From positions 1-55,785 of the forward strand of contig CATMRP010000010.1 of NCBI GenBank assembly GCA_950073835.1: 55,785 bases of DNA, given 5' to 3'. Shown here one piece after another: positions 47,863-55,785 of the stretch; position 1 is the first letter of the stretch, and each line of letters starts with the position of its first letter. Below the pieces are notes generated by a model, which saw only the letters and a list, made by a program, of their open reading frames with translations, made no database searches and was not told where the DNA came from. Source of the stretch: an uncultured Alteromonadaceae bacterium (GTDB lineage: Bacteria > Pseudomonadota > Gammaproteobacteria > Enterobacterales > Alteromonadaceae). The position numbers and the translations under genes are program-made.

Positions 47863-48938
47863 TACAGATTCGCCAGGATTGCGTCGCCCATGGTCTGAGT
47901 GCTCGCCTCACCGCCTAAATCCGGGGTTAGCGTTGCGCCTTTCAGGGTCTTCTCAATGGCGGTAACGATGGCATCGTGCGCACTGGCACCGGCGCTACTA
48001 TCCTCGGTCAGAAAGCTGAGCATTAAGGCGCCGGACCAAATCATGCCGATAGGGTTGGCAACATTTTTGCCATAGATATCCGGCGCAGAGCCATGAACGG
48101 GTTCAAATAGAGAAGGGAATTTACGCTCCGGGTTGAGGTTGGCAGAAGGCGCCAGACCTATGGTGCCGGTACATGCAGGCCCTAAGTCCGACAAAATATC
48201 GCCAAACAGGTTGGATGCTACCACCACATCGAAGCGCTCGGGGGTCATTACAAACCGGGCTGAGAGGATATCGATATGCTGCTTGGTCCAGCTGATTCCA
48301 GGATAATCTTCTGCAACTGCCTCGGCACGTGAGTCCCACCAGGGCATGCTGATAGCCATGCCGTTGCTTTTTGTAGCCACCGTAAGGTTTTTTGCTTCAC
48401 GGCGCATGGCAGTTTCGAAGGCGTATTTTAATACCCGGTCGGTACCGTGACGGCTGAAGACCGATTGTTGCAATACCACTTCGCGGTCGGTGCCTTCATA
48501 CATGATGCCGCCAATGGAGGAGTATTCACCTTCGGTGTTTTCCCGTACCACGATAAAGTCGATGTCGTCAGCCTTTGGCGTTGAAAGGGCGCATTTTACC
48601 CCTTCAAACGTGCGGACCGGGCGCATGTTGATGTACTGATCAAACTCGCGACGAAAGGTCAGAATAGAACCCCACAATGAAATATGGTCTGGTACGGTAT
48701 CCGGCCAGCCAACGGCACCAAAGTAAATGGCGTCCATATCGCCCACAATGTCTTTCCAGTTTTCTGGCATCATGCGGTTATGTTCGAGGTAGTAGTCGCA
48801 ACCGCCCCAGTCAAAATGATGGAAGTTGAGGCTTAAACCAAACTTTTCAGCCGCGGCCTGAACAACTTTCAGACCTTCCGGCATGACTTCTTTACCAATA
48901 CCGTCTCCGGCAATTACGGCGATGTTATAAGTGGTCAT
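47862..48938 (-). CDS. tartrate dehydrogenase / D-malate dehydrogenase family protein
   Basis: 358 residues of the isocitrate/isopropylmalate dehydrogenase family. It has IAVIAGDGIGKEVMPEG at the N-terminus, INMRPVRTF with the substrate-binding Arg, VRENTEGEYSSIGG, and the metal site SNLFGDILSDLGPACTGTIGLAPSANLNP. TtuC/DmlA-type sequences have just this pattern. It oxidatively decarboxylates D-malate or related 2-hydroxy acids with NAD and Mn or Mg. Its place between an aminotransferase and GabD suggests the pathway substrate yields a hydroxy-dicarboxylate, or that it has another substrate. One-base overlaps on both sides. Confidence 0.85.
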   Translation of the reverse strand: MTTYNIAVIAGDGIGKEVMPEGLKVVQAAAEKFGLSLNFHHFDWGGCDYYLEHNRMMPENWKDIVGDMDAIYFGAVGWPDTVPDHISLWGSILTFRREFDQYINMRPVRTFEGVKCALSTPKADDIDFIVVRENTEGEYSSIGGIMYEGTDREVVLQQSVFSRHGTDRVLKYAFETAMRREAKNLTVATKSNGMAISMPWWDSRAEAVAEDYPGISWTKQHIDILSARFVMTPERFDVVVASNLFGDILSDLGPACTGTIGLAPSANLNPERKFPSLFEPVHGSAPDIYGKNVANPIGMIWSGALMLSFLTEDSSAGASAHDAIVTAIEKTLKGATLTPDLGGEASTQTMGDAILANL

Positions 48939-50314
48939 TAGCCTTTCATCTCCTGTTTTACAATGTCGAGTTGCAGAACTTCATCAAGGGTGAGTTGTAA
49001 GCGTTCAAACAACGCGTCGAAGTCTGATTCGGTGAAGCAAAGTGCCGGCGCAAAACCGAGGATATTGTCGCCAAACGCACGGAAGATAAGTTTGTGTTTC
49101 CAGGCGATATCCGCAATGGTTTCATTCAGTTTCAGTGCCGGGTCAAACTGGCGTTTAGTGGCCTTATCGGCAACCAGCTCAATGGCGCCTAACAAGCCAA
49201 TGCTGCGCGCGTCGCCAACCAACGGGTGAGCCATGCAGGCCTGCAATTTAGCTTCAAAATAAGGCGCTACTGTCTGTGCATGAGCCAGCATGCTTTCTTC
49301 GTAAATTTTAATCACTTCCAGAGCTACGGCGGCACTCACCGGGTGGGCCGAATAGGTTTGTCCATGACCCACCACAGCCGCTTTGTTCGGGCCATCTGCA
49401 ATGCCGTTAAATATCTCGTCTGACATCAGCACGGCTCCCATAGGGGCATAACCGGAGGTCAGGCCTTTGGCAATGGTCATTAAATCTGGTTCAACGCCTT
49501 CATGCTCGCAGGCAAACATTTTGCCGGTACGGCCAAAGCCGGTAATTACCTCATCCACCAGAAACAGAATGCCTAACCGTTTACAGGTATCGGCGATAGC
49601 TTTCAGCCAGCCCTTCGGAGGCACGATAACGCCGCCCGAGCCCACCACCGGTTCGCAGAAAAAGGCCGCCACATTATCGGCGCCAATCTCAGCAACCTTG
49701 TCTTCCAGTTCTTTAACCGAGGCGGCAATAAGCTCTTCGCCGGTAGTGAATTCGCTGCGGTATAAATAAGGACAGCTGATTTTATGTTGCTGCGGCGTAG
49801 GAACGTCGAAGTTAGTATGAAACGCTGGCAATCCGGTTATCCCGGCGCCGGTAGACGATGAGCCGTGGTAGCCGCGTTGCAGTGATATAATATGTTTCTT
49901 AGCAGGTTTGCCGATGGCATTAAAATAATGCGTGATGTAGCGAATGGCCGCATCCACCGCATCAGAACCGCCCAGCGAAAAATACACGTGCTGCAATGAT
50001 GACGGTGTCATCGATACCAGTTTTTCTGCCAATACAATGGCTGGCTCACTGCCAAACCCGAAATAGCCGGTAGCATAGGGCAGGGTGGTCATCTGCGTGA
50101 TAGCCGCATCAACTACGCGTTGCTGGCCATAGCCGATATTTACACACCACAGTCCGGCAAAGGCATCCAGATAAGTATTGCCATCGGCGGCCGTAAGCCA
50201 GGCCCCATTACCGGATGTCAGTATCTTCACGCCTTTTTCCTGATGATCGCGAAAATTGGATACTGGATGGACGAGGTATTTACTGTCCAGATCTGTCAAA
50301 GCAGGCGTTTGCAT
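48938..50314 (-). CDS. class III (omega-amino acid type) aminotransferase
   Basis: 458 residues of fold-type I PLP enzymes. PLP Lys283 is in IAKGLTSGYAPMGAV, Asp254 in FLVDEVITGFGRTGKMFACEHEGVEPDL, and the N-terminal substrate region is AFAGLWCVNIGYG. The sequence is of the putrescine/beta-alanine/GABA-pyruvate transaminase kind and should remove a terminal amino group from an amine or omega-amino acid. First gene of the minus-strand operon, which then supplies a GabD-type enzyme to oxidise the aldehyde made. Confidence 0.9.
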   Translation of the reverse strand: MQTPALTDLDSKYLVHPVSNFRDHQEKGVKILTSGNGAWLTAADGNTYLDAFAGLWCVNIGYGQQRVVDAAITQMTTLPYATGYFGFGSEPAIVLAEKLVSMTPSSLQHVYFSLGGSDAVDAAIRYITHYFNAIGKPAKKHIISLQRGYHGSSSTGAGITGLPAFHTNFDVPTPQQHKISCPYLYRSEFTTGEELIAASVKELEDKVAEIGADNVAAFFCEPVVGSGGVIVPPKGWLKAIADTCKRLGILFLVDEVITGFGRTGKMFACEHEGVEPDLMTIAKGLTSGYAPMGAVLMSDEIFNGIADGPNKAAVVGHGQTYSAHPVSAAVALEVIKIYEESMLAHAQTVAPYFEAKLQACMAHPLVGDARSIGLLGAIELVADKATKRQFDPALKLNETIADIAWKHKLIFRAFGDNILGFAPALCFTESDFDALFERLQLTLDEVLQLDIVKQEMKG

Positions 50315-50859
50315 GATTAATTTCCATTTTTATTGTATTGCAGAGTAGAAGGCTGCAAGGCAACGTCGGTCACTCTTTTATACTTGATAACAAGGAATAC
50401 ACCTGAAACATGAAAAGGTGTATTGGTTATATCGTTCATGTTAACGGGCATTACGGTTTAAAAACTGTCGATAGCCGGTAAAGAAAAGCGGTGAAATATT
50501 GTTTTTCTGCAGTTCTCAGCAAAATCTGCTGTGCGGTTTGGGCGAAGATAAATTGCAGCGATAAGCTTTTAAAGTTTGATTATATTGGCTTTCCCCCTGC
50601 TGGCGCGCATTGCAGCGTGAATCGGGCGGGAAAGGCTACTAAGCAGACTGAAATGGTCAGCTTTGTAATCATTATCGTTGTAGTTCAGGATGCAGCATAG
50701 TCTGCTGATTGACACCTTAAAACAGGATTCACATTGCAAACTGCGGATTTAATTTGGCATTTAATGAGTGCCGGCGCATGGTGTAATAGATTTGAAACAA
50801 GTACGTCGCTGTAAAGCAAAGACAAGTACTGAAACGAACAACAACTGCTGGAAAGAACA
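50315..50859. other. 545-base divergent intergenic region
   Basis: It separates the aminotransferase operon from the HAD/oxidoreductase/transporter operon and must hold both promoters. The clearest structure is the inverted repeat at 50396-50424. The remaining 430 bases contain no open frame with a ribosome site or recognisable domain; no regulator gene lies here. Confidence 0.6.
50396..50424. promoter_or_regulatory. AATACACCT/AGGTGTATT inverted repeat, candidate operator
   Basis: Exact nine-base arms (50396-50404 and 50416-50424) are separated by 11 bases, about 80 bases upstream of the aminotransferase start. Arm spacing of about two turns fits a dimeric regulator. The regulator is not in the window. 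Confidence 0.55.
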
Positions 50860-51531
50860 ATGAGTGTATTTAAGCCCAAGTATATTAGCTTCGACTGCTA
50901 CGGCACCCTGATTTATTTTGAGATGGCGCCGATGGCGCAAAAACTGTTTGCCGACCGCATTACTGAGGCGCAAATGCCACAATTTGTGAAAGACTTCTCG
51001 GCCTATCGGCTTGATGAAGTGCTGGGTGCGTGGAAGCCTTATCAGGAAGTTATCCGCAATGCGGTAACCCGTCTATGTAAAAAATGGGGCATTGAGTACC
51101 GTGATGAAGACAGTATTGCCATTTATCACGCCGTACCCACCTGGGGACCGCACCCTGACGTTGTAGAGCCACTGAAGAAAGTGGCAGCAGAAATTCCTTT
51201 AGTTATTCTGTCTAACGCCATGAACGAACAAATTCATTCAAACGTGGCCAATCTGGAAGCCCCTTTTGCCCATGTTTATACCGCTGAGCAAGCCCAGGCT
51301 TACAAGCCGCGTCTGCAAGCGTTTGAGTACATGCTGGATAACCTCGGTTGTAACCCGGAGGACATTCTGCATGTGTCTTCCAGCTTCCGCTACGATCTGA
51401 TGTCGGCGCATGACATTGGTATCAAGAATAAGGTTTGGGTAAACCGTGGTCATGAACCGGCCAATCCATTCTATGGCTATACTGAAATTCAGGATATCAG
51501 CGGACTGCCCGGCGTAGTTGGCCTGGAGTAG
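50860..51531 (+). CDS. HAD-superfamily hydrolase, 2-haloacid dehalogenase type
   Basis: 223 residues. The nucleophile Asp12 is in ISFDCYGTLI, motif II Ser in VILSNAMNEQI, motif III Lys in QAYKPRLQAFEYML, and the motif IV region in LHVSSSFRYDLMSAHDIG. The pattern is that of type II haloacid dehalogenases. In an amine-catabolic operon it is more likely to act on a phosphorylated or other pathway intermediate than on haloacids. It is eight bases before the FAD oxidoreductase gene. AAGAAC precedes the ATG. Confidence 0.85.
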   Translation: MSVFKPKYISFDCYGTLIYFEMAPMAQKLFADRITEAQMPQFVKDFSAYRLDEVLGAWKPYQEVIRNAVTRLCKKWGIEYRDEDSIAIYHAVPTWGPHPDVVEPLKKVAAEIPLVILSNAMNEQIHSNVANLEAPFAHVYTAEQAQAYKPRLQAFEYMLDNLGCNPEDILHVSSSFRYDLMSAHDIGIKNKVWVNRGHEPANPFYGYTEIQDISGLPGVVGLE

Positions 51532-51539
51532 AGCATTCG

Positions 51540-52817
51540 ATGAAAAGCGCGTCTTTCTGGCTGGATACAGCCCCGACTATAAGTACAACTGAATCGGCAT
51601 TACCTGAACAACCCGTCGATGTACTGGTGGTTGGTGGTGGCTTTACCGGATTATCCTCGGCGCTGGCGTTGACCCGGCGAGGCGCTTCTGTGGCGCTTTG
51701 TGAAGCTGGTGTGGTAGGCGGTGAAGCGTCAGGTCGCAACGGCGGGCAGTGCAATAATGGCACCGCTCAGGATTATGCCGGTTTGGTTGCCGCTTATGGC
51801 GAACAAAAGGCGCAGTCTTTTTATCAGTTTTACAATCAGGCGGTAGACTCGGTAGAACGTATTGTCAGTAGCGAAAATATTGACTGTGATTTTCGCCGCG
51901 CGGGTAAAATCAAACTCGCCGCTAAGCTGGAGCATTTCGACAAACTGGCTCGCACCCATGAAGCGCTGACTAAAGTCGTGGATCCTGACGCCCGTTTGCT
52001 CGATGCTACGGCCTTACGGCAGGAAATAGGCTCTGATCAATTTTACGGTGGTTTACTAACGCCTAAGGGCGCGCAGCTGCATGTGGGTAAAATGGTCTAT
52101 GGTTTGGCAAGGCGCTGTCTGGAAAAGGGCGTCGCCATTTTTCAGCATCAACCGGTTATCAAAATTGATAAAACCGGTGAGCAAAGCTGGGTAGTCACCA
52201 CCCCCCAACAAACCATTAAAGCGAAAGCGATTCTGATCGCCACTGGCGGTAGCGGACCCGGGCCATTTAGCTGGTTCCGGCGCCGAATTGTGCCGGTGGG
52301 TAGTTTTGCCGTGACTACGGAACCATTAAGCGAAGAACTGTGTGCCTCACTGTTTCCGGGCAATCGCTCTTACGTGACCAGTAAAAATATTGGCAATTAC
52401 TTCCGCTTGACCGCTGACCGGCGTTTACTGTTCGGCGGCCGGGCGCGGTTTGCGGTATCGAATCCGCGTTCTGATTTAAAAAGTGGTGAGATCCTGCGCC
52501 AGTCGCTGGATGCCATGTTTCCACAACTGGCCAGCAGTAAAATTGATTATTGCTGGGGCGGTACGGTGGATATGAGCGCTGATCGCTTGCCCAAAGTTGG
52601 CGAGCATCAGGGCATGTTTTATGCCATGGGCTACAGCGGTCACGGTGTGCAAATGGCGATTCATATGGGCGAGGTAATGGCCGATATCATCGACGGTAAG
52701 TCGGTTGACTGTCCGTGGCTCACCACCCAATGGCCAGCCGTGCCCTTTCATTTTGGTAAACCCTGGTTTTTACCTTTCGTCGGCATGTATTACAAAGTGC
52801 AGGATATGCTGCACTGA
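51540..52817 (+). CDS. FAD-dependent amine/amino-acid oxidoreductase (DAO family, PuuB-like)
   Basis: 425 residues. The FAD-binding motif is VLVVGGGFTGLSSALALTRRG at residues 23-43, followed by GGEASGRNGGQCNNG, typical of gamma-glutamylputrescine oxidase-like (PuuB/OrdL) enzymes; the C-terminal GYSGHGVQMAIHMGEVMADII closes the flavin site. It should oxidise a primary or secondary amine to imine or aldehyde with release of electrons to O2 or quinone. It lies between the HAD gene and the transporter genes in one operon. Confidence 0.88.
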   Translation: MKSASFWLDTAPTISTTESALPEQPVDVLVVGGGFTGLSSALALTRRGASVALCEAGVVGGEASGRNGGQCNNGTAQDYAGLVAAYGEQKAQSFYQFYNQAVDSVERIVSSENIDCDFRRAGKIKLAAKLEHFDKLARTHEALTKVVDPDARLLDATALRQEIGSDQFYGGLLTPKGAQLHVGKMVYGLARRCLEKGVAIFQHQPVIKIDKTGEQSWVVTTPQQTIKAKAILIATGGSGPGPFSWFRRRIVPVGSFAVTTEPLSEELCASLFPGNRSYVTSKNIGNYFRLTADRRLLFGGRARFAVSNPRSDLKSGEILRQSLDAMFPQLASSKIDYCWGGTVDMSADRLPKVGEHQGMFYAMGYSGHGVQMAIHMGEVMADIIDGKSVDCPWLTTQWPAVPFHFGKPWFLPFVGMYYKVQDMLH

Positions 52818-52859
52818 GTGTTCTGTAATCGCCTGAACCGTAATTTAAAGGGGAAGACC

Positions 52860-54479
52860 ATGACAAACAAGAATTTACAGGCCGCCGCCCTGCAACAGAT
52901 TACGGGGCAACATTCAGGTAGCCGCAGAGCGCTACTCAAATCACTCGGCGCGGCCGGGTTGGTCACCGCGGCCAGCGGCCTGGCGGTGCCTGCCCACGTG
53001 CTGGCTCAAATGAGTAGTGATCAAACACCTGCCAAGCCAATATATGGCGGGCGGATCCGGGTGGCAACGAACTCGATGTCAACCAAAGATACCCTGGATC
53101 CGGCCAAAGCGTCGCTGAGTACCGACTACGTCCGTATTTATATGGTGTACAGCGGTCTGACTCAGTTTAACCGTGAGTTGGGTGCAGACCCGGCGCTGGC
53201 CGAAACCTTTGAATCAGAAGATCAGCAAACCTGGCAGGTTACTTTGCGCAGCGGCGTAACTTTTCATGATGGCAAAAGCTTAACGCCGCAGGATGTGGTG
53301 TATTCATTGCTGCGGCATAAAGACCCGGCCGTGACATCCCGGGCTGCGCCAATTGCGGCTCAGTTTAAAGAAGTGGTCGTCACCGGGCCAATGAGTTTGC
53401 GTATTACGTTACACGCCCCAAACGCAGATTTACCGGTGATGCTCGCTTCGTCCAACTTTTGTATTGTGGCCGATGGCACCACGGATTTCTCGCAAACCGC
53501 TAATGGCACCGGCCCTTATCGATTGAAAGAATTTTCCGCCGGGGTGCGTACCGTTGGTGAGAAGAACCCGAATTTCTGGAAGCCGGGTAAACCGTATCTG
53601 GATGAAATAGAGCTGGTGGGGATTGCCGATGAATCATCACGGGTGAACGCGTTACTTTCCGGTGATATTCAAATGGCGCTGGCATTAAACCCGCGTTCAA
53701 CCAAACGGGTACGCCGTTCGGGCACGGCCGACATTATGCAAACTGAATCCAGCTTGTATACCAACCTGATCATGCGTCAGGATGCTTACCCCACCAATAA
53801 CCCGGATTTTGTGCTGGCAGTTAAGTACATGATGAACCGGGAGCTTATCCAGCGCGCGCTGTTCAGAGGGTATGCCACCATTGCTAATGACCATCCTGTG
53901 GCGCCAAGTCATAAGTACTTCAACCACGAATTACCGCAACGCCCCTATGATATAGACCGTGCTAAGTACCATCTTAAAAAAGCGGGCTTAACCGGTGCCA
54001 GGGTGCCAGTGTTTGCCTCACCGGCAGCGGAAGGTTCGGTTGATATGGCCGCCTTGCTGCAATTATCCGGTATTGAGGCCGGCATGCATTTTGGCATCAA
54101 CCGCGTACCGGCCGATGGTTACTGGTCAAATCACTGGATGAAACACCCGCTGGGGTTTGGCAACATCAACCCGCGGGTTAGCCTGGATGAGCTGTTCAGT
54201 CTGTTCTACAAATCAGACGCTCCGTGGAACGAATCGGGCTGGAATAACCCGCAGTTTGATCAGCTACTGGCCGCGGCACGGGGCGAAGGTGATGAGGCAA
54301 AACGTAAACAAATGTACTGGGATATGCAGGAACTCATCAGCGAGCATTGCGGGGTCAGCATTCCGGTGTTTATGAACCTTATCGACGGTTACGATAAACG
54401 TATCAAAGGCAACTTTCCCATCCCCACTGGCGGGTTGATGGGCTATAGCTTTGCCGAATATGTCTGGCTGGACGCCTGA
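52860..54479 (+). CDS. ABC transporter substrate-binding protein, peptide/opine family (SBP_bac_5), Tat-exported
   Basis: 539 residues from ATG 52860; AAAGGGGA lies upstream. The leader contains SRRALLKSLGAAGL and ends VLAQ, a twin-arginine signal, so it is exported folded. The family 5 pattern follows: LDPAKASLSTDYVRIYMVYSGLTQF, ALAETFESEDQQTWQVTLRSGVTFHDGK and NGTGPYRLKEFSAG. It captures a small peptide, opine or other amine-containing solute for the two permeases downstream. Confidence 0.92.
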   Translation: MTNKNLQAAALQQITGQHSGSRRALLKSLGAAGLVTAASGLAVPAHVLAQMSSDQTPAKPIYGGRIRVATNSMSTKDTLDPAKASLSTDYVRIYMVYSGLTQFNRELGADPALAETFESEDQQTWQVTLRSGVTFHDGKSLTPQDVVYSLLRHKDPAVTSRAAPIAAQFKEVVVTGPMSLRITLHAPNADLPVMLASSNFCIVADGTTDFSQTANGTGPYRLKEFSAGVRTVGEKNPNFWKPGKPYLDEIELVGIADESSRVNALLSGDIQMALALNPRSTKRVRRSGTADIMQTESSLYTNLIMRQDAYPTNNPDFVLAVKYMMNRELIQRALFRGYATIANDHPVAPSHKYFNHELPQRPYDIDRAKYHLKKAGLTGARVPVFASPAAEGSVDMAALLQLSGIEAGMHFGINRVPADGYWSNHWMKHPLGFGNINPRVSLDELFSLFYKSDAPWNESGWNNPQFDQLLAAARGEGDEAKRKQMYWDMQELISEHCGVSIPVFMNLIDGYDKRIKGNFPIPTGGLMGYSFAEYVWLDA

Positions 54480-54498
54480 TTTTCTTAAGGAGTTATCA

Positions 54499-55455
54499 AT
54501 GAAGGTCATTTTCCAGCTGATTATTAAACGGATTGGCTTATCGATTATCACGCTGTTAATTGTTTCCGCGGTGGTATTTTTTATTGCAAACCTGCTGCCC
54601 GGTGATGCCGCGCAGGAAATGCTCGGTCAAAGCGCTACCCCCGAAGCGGTGGCAGAGCTGCGGGAAGCTTATGGCTTAAACGATCCGCCCATGCTGCGTT
54701 ACGCAAAATGGCTGGGTGGACTGCTAAGTGGTGATGCCGGTACGTCGCTGGCCAATGCACGCCCGGTAAGCGAACTGATTAGCTCAAGGCTGTCACAATC
54801 GCTGATGCTGGCCGGGTTTACCGCGCTGTTAGCGGTGCCCTTTGCCATGGTGCTGGGGATAGTTGCCGCCATGTACAGCGGTAGTCGCATAGATAAAGCC
54901 ATGAACATCTTTACGTTATCGATGGTGGCGGTGCCGGAGTTTCTGCTGGCCACCATTTTTGTGCTGATTTTTGCCGTGGAACTAAACTGGCTGCCCTCGC
55001 TGTCGTATATTCCTGCCGATGCCGGGGTGTATGATTATTTCCGCGCATTTGCCATGCCGGTTGCTACCCTATGTATCGTTCTTAGCGCGCAGATGGCAAG
55101 AATGACCCGCGCGGCCGTGCTGGAGCAGCTTTCTCAGCCCTACGTGGAAATGGCGCTACTTAAAGGCTCACCTTTGTCACGAGCGGTACTGCGCCATGCG
55201 TTACCCAACGCCGTTGGACCAATTGTTAACGCCGTGGCATTAAGCCTTTCTTATTTACTGGGTGGGGTGGTCATTGTTGAGGTGATTTTCAACTATCCCG
55301 GCGTAGCCAGTTTAATGGTGGATGCTGTAACTAACCGTGATATGCCGCTTCTGCAAGCTTGTGCCATGCTGTTTTGTACCGGCTATCTCATTCTGGTGCT
55401 CATCGCTGATATCTCGGCCATTGTGGCTAACCCTAAATTGCGAACCGGAGGCTAG
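54499..55455 (+). CDS. ABC transporter permease, DppB/OppB type
   Basis: 318 residues from ATG 54499, with AAGGAG seven bases upstream. Six membrane helices: the first (IGLSIITLLIVSAVVFFIANLLPGD) and the GQSATPEAVAELREAYGL loop are typical of DppB, and the EAA loop is VEMALLKGSPLSRAVLRHALPNAVGPIV. It forms half of the membrane channel with the next gene. Confidence 0.93.
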   Translation: MKVIFQLIIKRIGLSIITLLIVSAVVFFIANLLPGDAAQEMLGQSATPEAVAELREAYGLNDPPMLRYAKWLGGLLSGDAGTSLANARPVSELISSRLSQSLMLAGFTALLAVPFAMVLGIVAAMYSGSRIDKAMNIFTLSMVAVPEFLLATIFVLIFAVELNWLPSLSYIPADAGVYDYFRAFAMPVATLCIVLSAQMARMTRAAVLEQLSQPYVEMALLKGSPLSRAVLRHALPNAVGPIVNAVALSLSYLLGGVVIVEVIFNYPGVASLMVDAVTNRDMPLLQACAMLFCTGYLILVLIADISAIVANPKLRTGG

Positions 55456-55459
55456 GCCA

Positions 55460-55785
55460 ATGAATGTATTAAAATCAATGCCCTTATCCGGCAAGCTGGG
55501 TGCGCTGTTAGTAATGTTCTGGGTTTTTATTGCCGTCTTTGGCCCCTGGCTGGCGCCTCATTCGGCCAGTGAAATCGTTGCTTACGATGTGTTTGAGCCC
55601 ATCGGCGGCGATTATGTACTAGGCACCGATTACATTGGACGTGATGTGTTTAGTCGTATTCTCGATGGCACCCGCTTTACCATTTTTATTCCGTTACTGG
55701 CGGCGGCATTAGCCTGTTCAACCGGTACCTTAATAGCGCTGTTTTCAGCCGTTAGTGGCCCTCGTACAGATGAAGTGATTTCCCG
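55460..55785 (+). CDS. ABC transporter permease, DppC/OppC type (3' end outside window)
   Basis: ATG 55460 begins a frame open to the window edge (108 complete codons). The first membrane helix (LLVMFWVFIAVFGPWLAPH) and the DppC pattern PIGGDYVLGTDYIGRDVFSRILDGTRFT are clear. It is the second channel subunit of the transporter, four bases after the first permease. ATPase genes are expected beyond the window. Confidence 0.93.
   Translation, partial: MNVLKSMPLSGKLGALLVMFWVFIAVFGPWLAPHSASEIVAYDVFEPIGGDYVLGTDYIGRDVFSRILDGTRFTIFIPLLAAALACSTGTLIALFSAVSGPRTDEVIS

Overview
The window reads as chromosomal DNA of a gammaproteobacterium, most likely a marine member of the Alteromonadales. This is inferred from overall gene content (periplasmic Lig E-type ligase, fatty acid cis/trans isomerase, csgG-DUF4810-DUF799 lipoprotein set, ABC permease/M1 peptidase fusion, many exported enzymes) and moderate GC; no rRNA, tRNA, CRISPR array, phage or intact transposase was seen.

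Left third (1-21.2 kb). A truncated transglutaminase-like gene, a periplasmic ATP-dependent DNA ligase, an AraC regulator broken by an in-frame stop, a DMT permease and a GH67 alpha-glucuronidase precede a complete arsenic operon (arsR-arsC-arsH-acr3). Its promoter is overlain by three CATATG-type palindromes, and it ends at a near-perfect 54-bp hairpin carrying a GGGGTCAGAGTACATT core. Next is a tightly overlapped DUF2239-MATE-carboxymuconolactone decarboxylase operon behind two TTACCCRGGTAA palindromes. Then come an AtoE-like fatty-acid permease, a sulfotransferase, ACC deaminase (acdS) divergent from an XRE-cupin regulator with two matched operators between them, a LacI regulator divergent from a YcaD-type MFS carrier, an intradiol-dioxygenase-like lipoprotein, a TPR protein and a diguanylate cyclase.

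Middle (21.6-33.4 kb). A class II glutamine amidotransferase, a two-gene ABC ATPase / permease-M1 peptidase operon, a patatin-like lipase with a tandem duplication beside its oxyanion loop, a 60-residue Oxidored-like protein, an unlisted 46-residue membrane peptide, the cytochrome-like fatty acid cis/trans isomerase Cti, and csgG with its two lipoprotein partners.

Metal-handling island (33.5-46.3 kb). This is the most interesting part: blaI-type regulator, then an HME-RND efflux tripartite set (cusC/czcC-, czcB-, czcA-like), then a second blaI with an M56 metalloprotease lacking any penicillin sensor, then a run of seven genes: small exported protein, HupE/UreJ-like permease, transmembrane anchor protein, DUF4198 protein, DUF1624 membrane protein, copC and copD. 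Four exported products of this run (41373, 41754, 43025, 44993) are predicted to begin with histidine after signal-peptide cleavage, suggesting a common N-terminal histidine metal site. A terminator-like hairpin lies inside the signal-peptide codons of the outer-membrane factor gene and has a close relative upstream of the first blaI.

Right end (46.4-55.8 kb). Two divergent operons around a 545-bp intergenic region form an amine/amino-acid catabolic unit: class III aminotransferase, tartrate/malate-type dehydrogenase and succinate-semialdehyde-type dehydrogenase on the minus strand; HAD hydrolase, FAD-dependent amine oxidoreductase and a peptide-type ABC transporter on the plus strand, the last permease running off the window.
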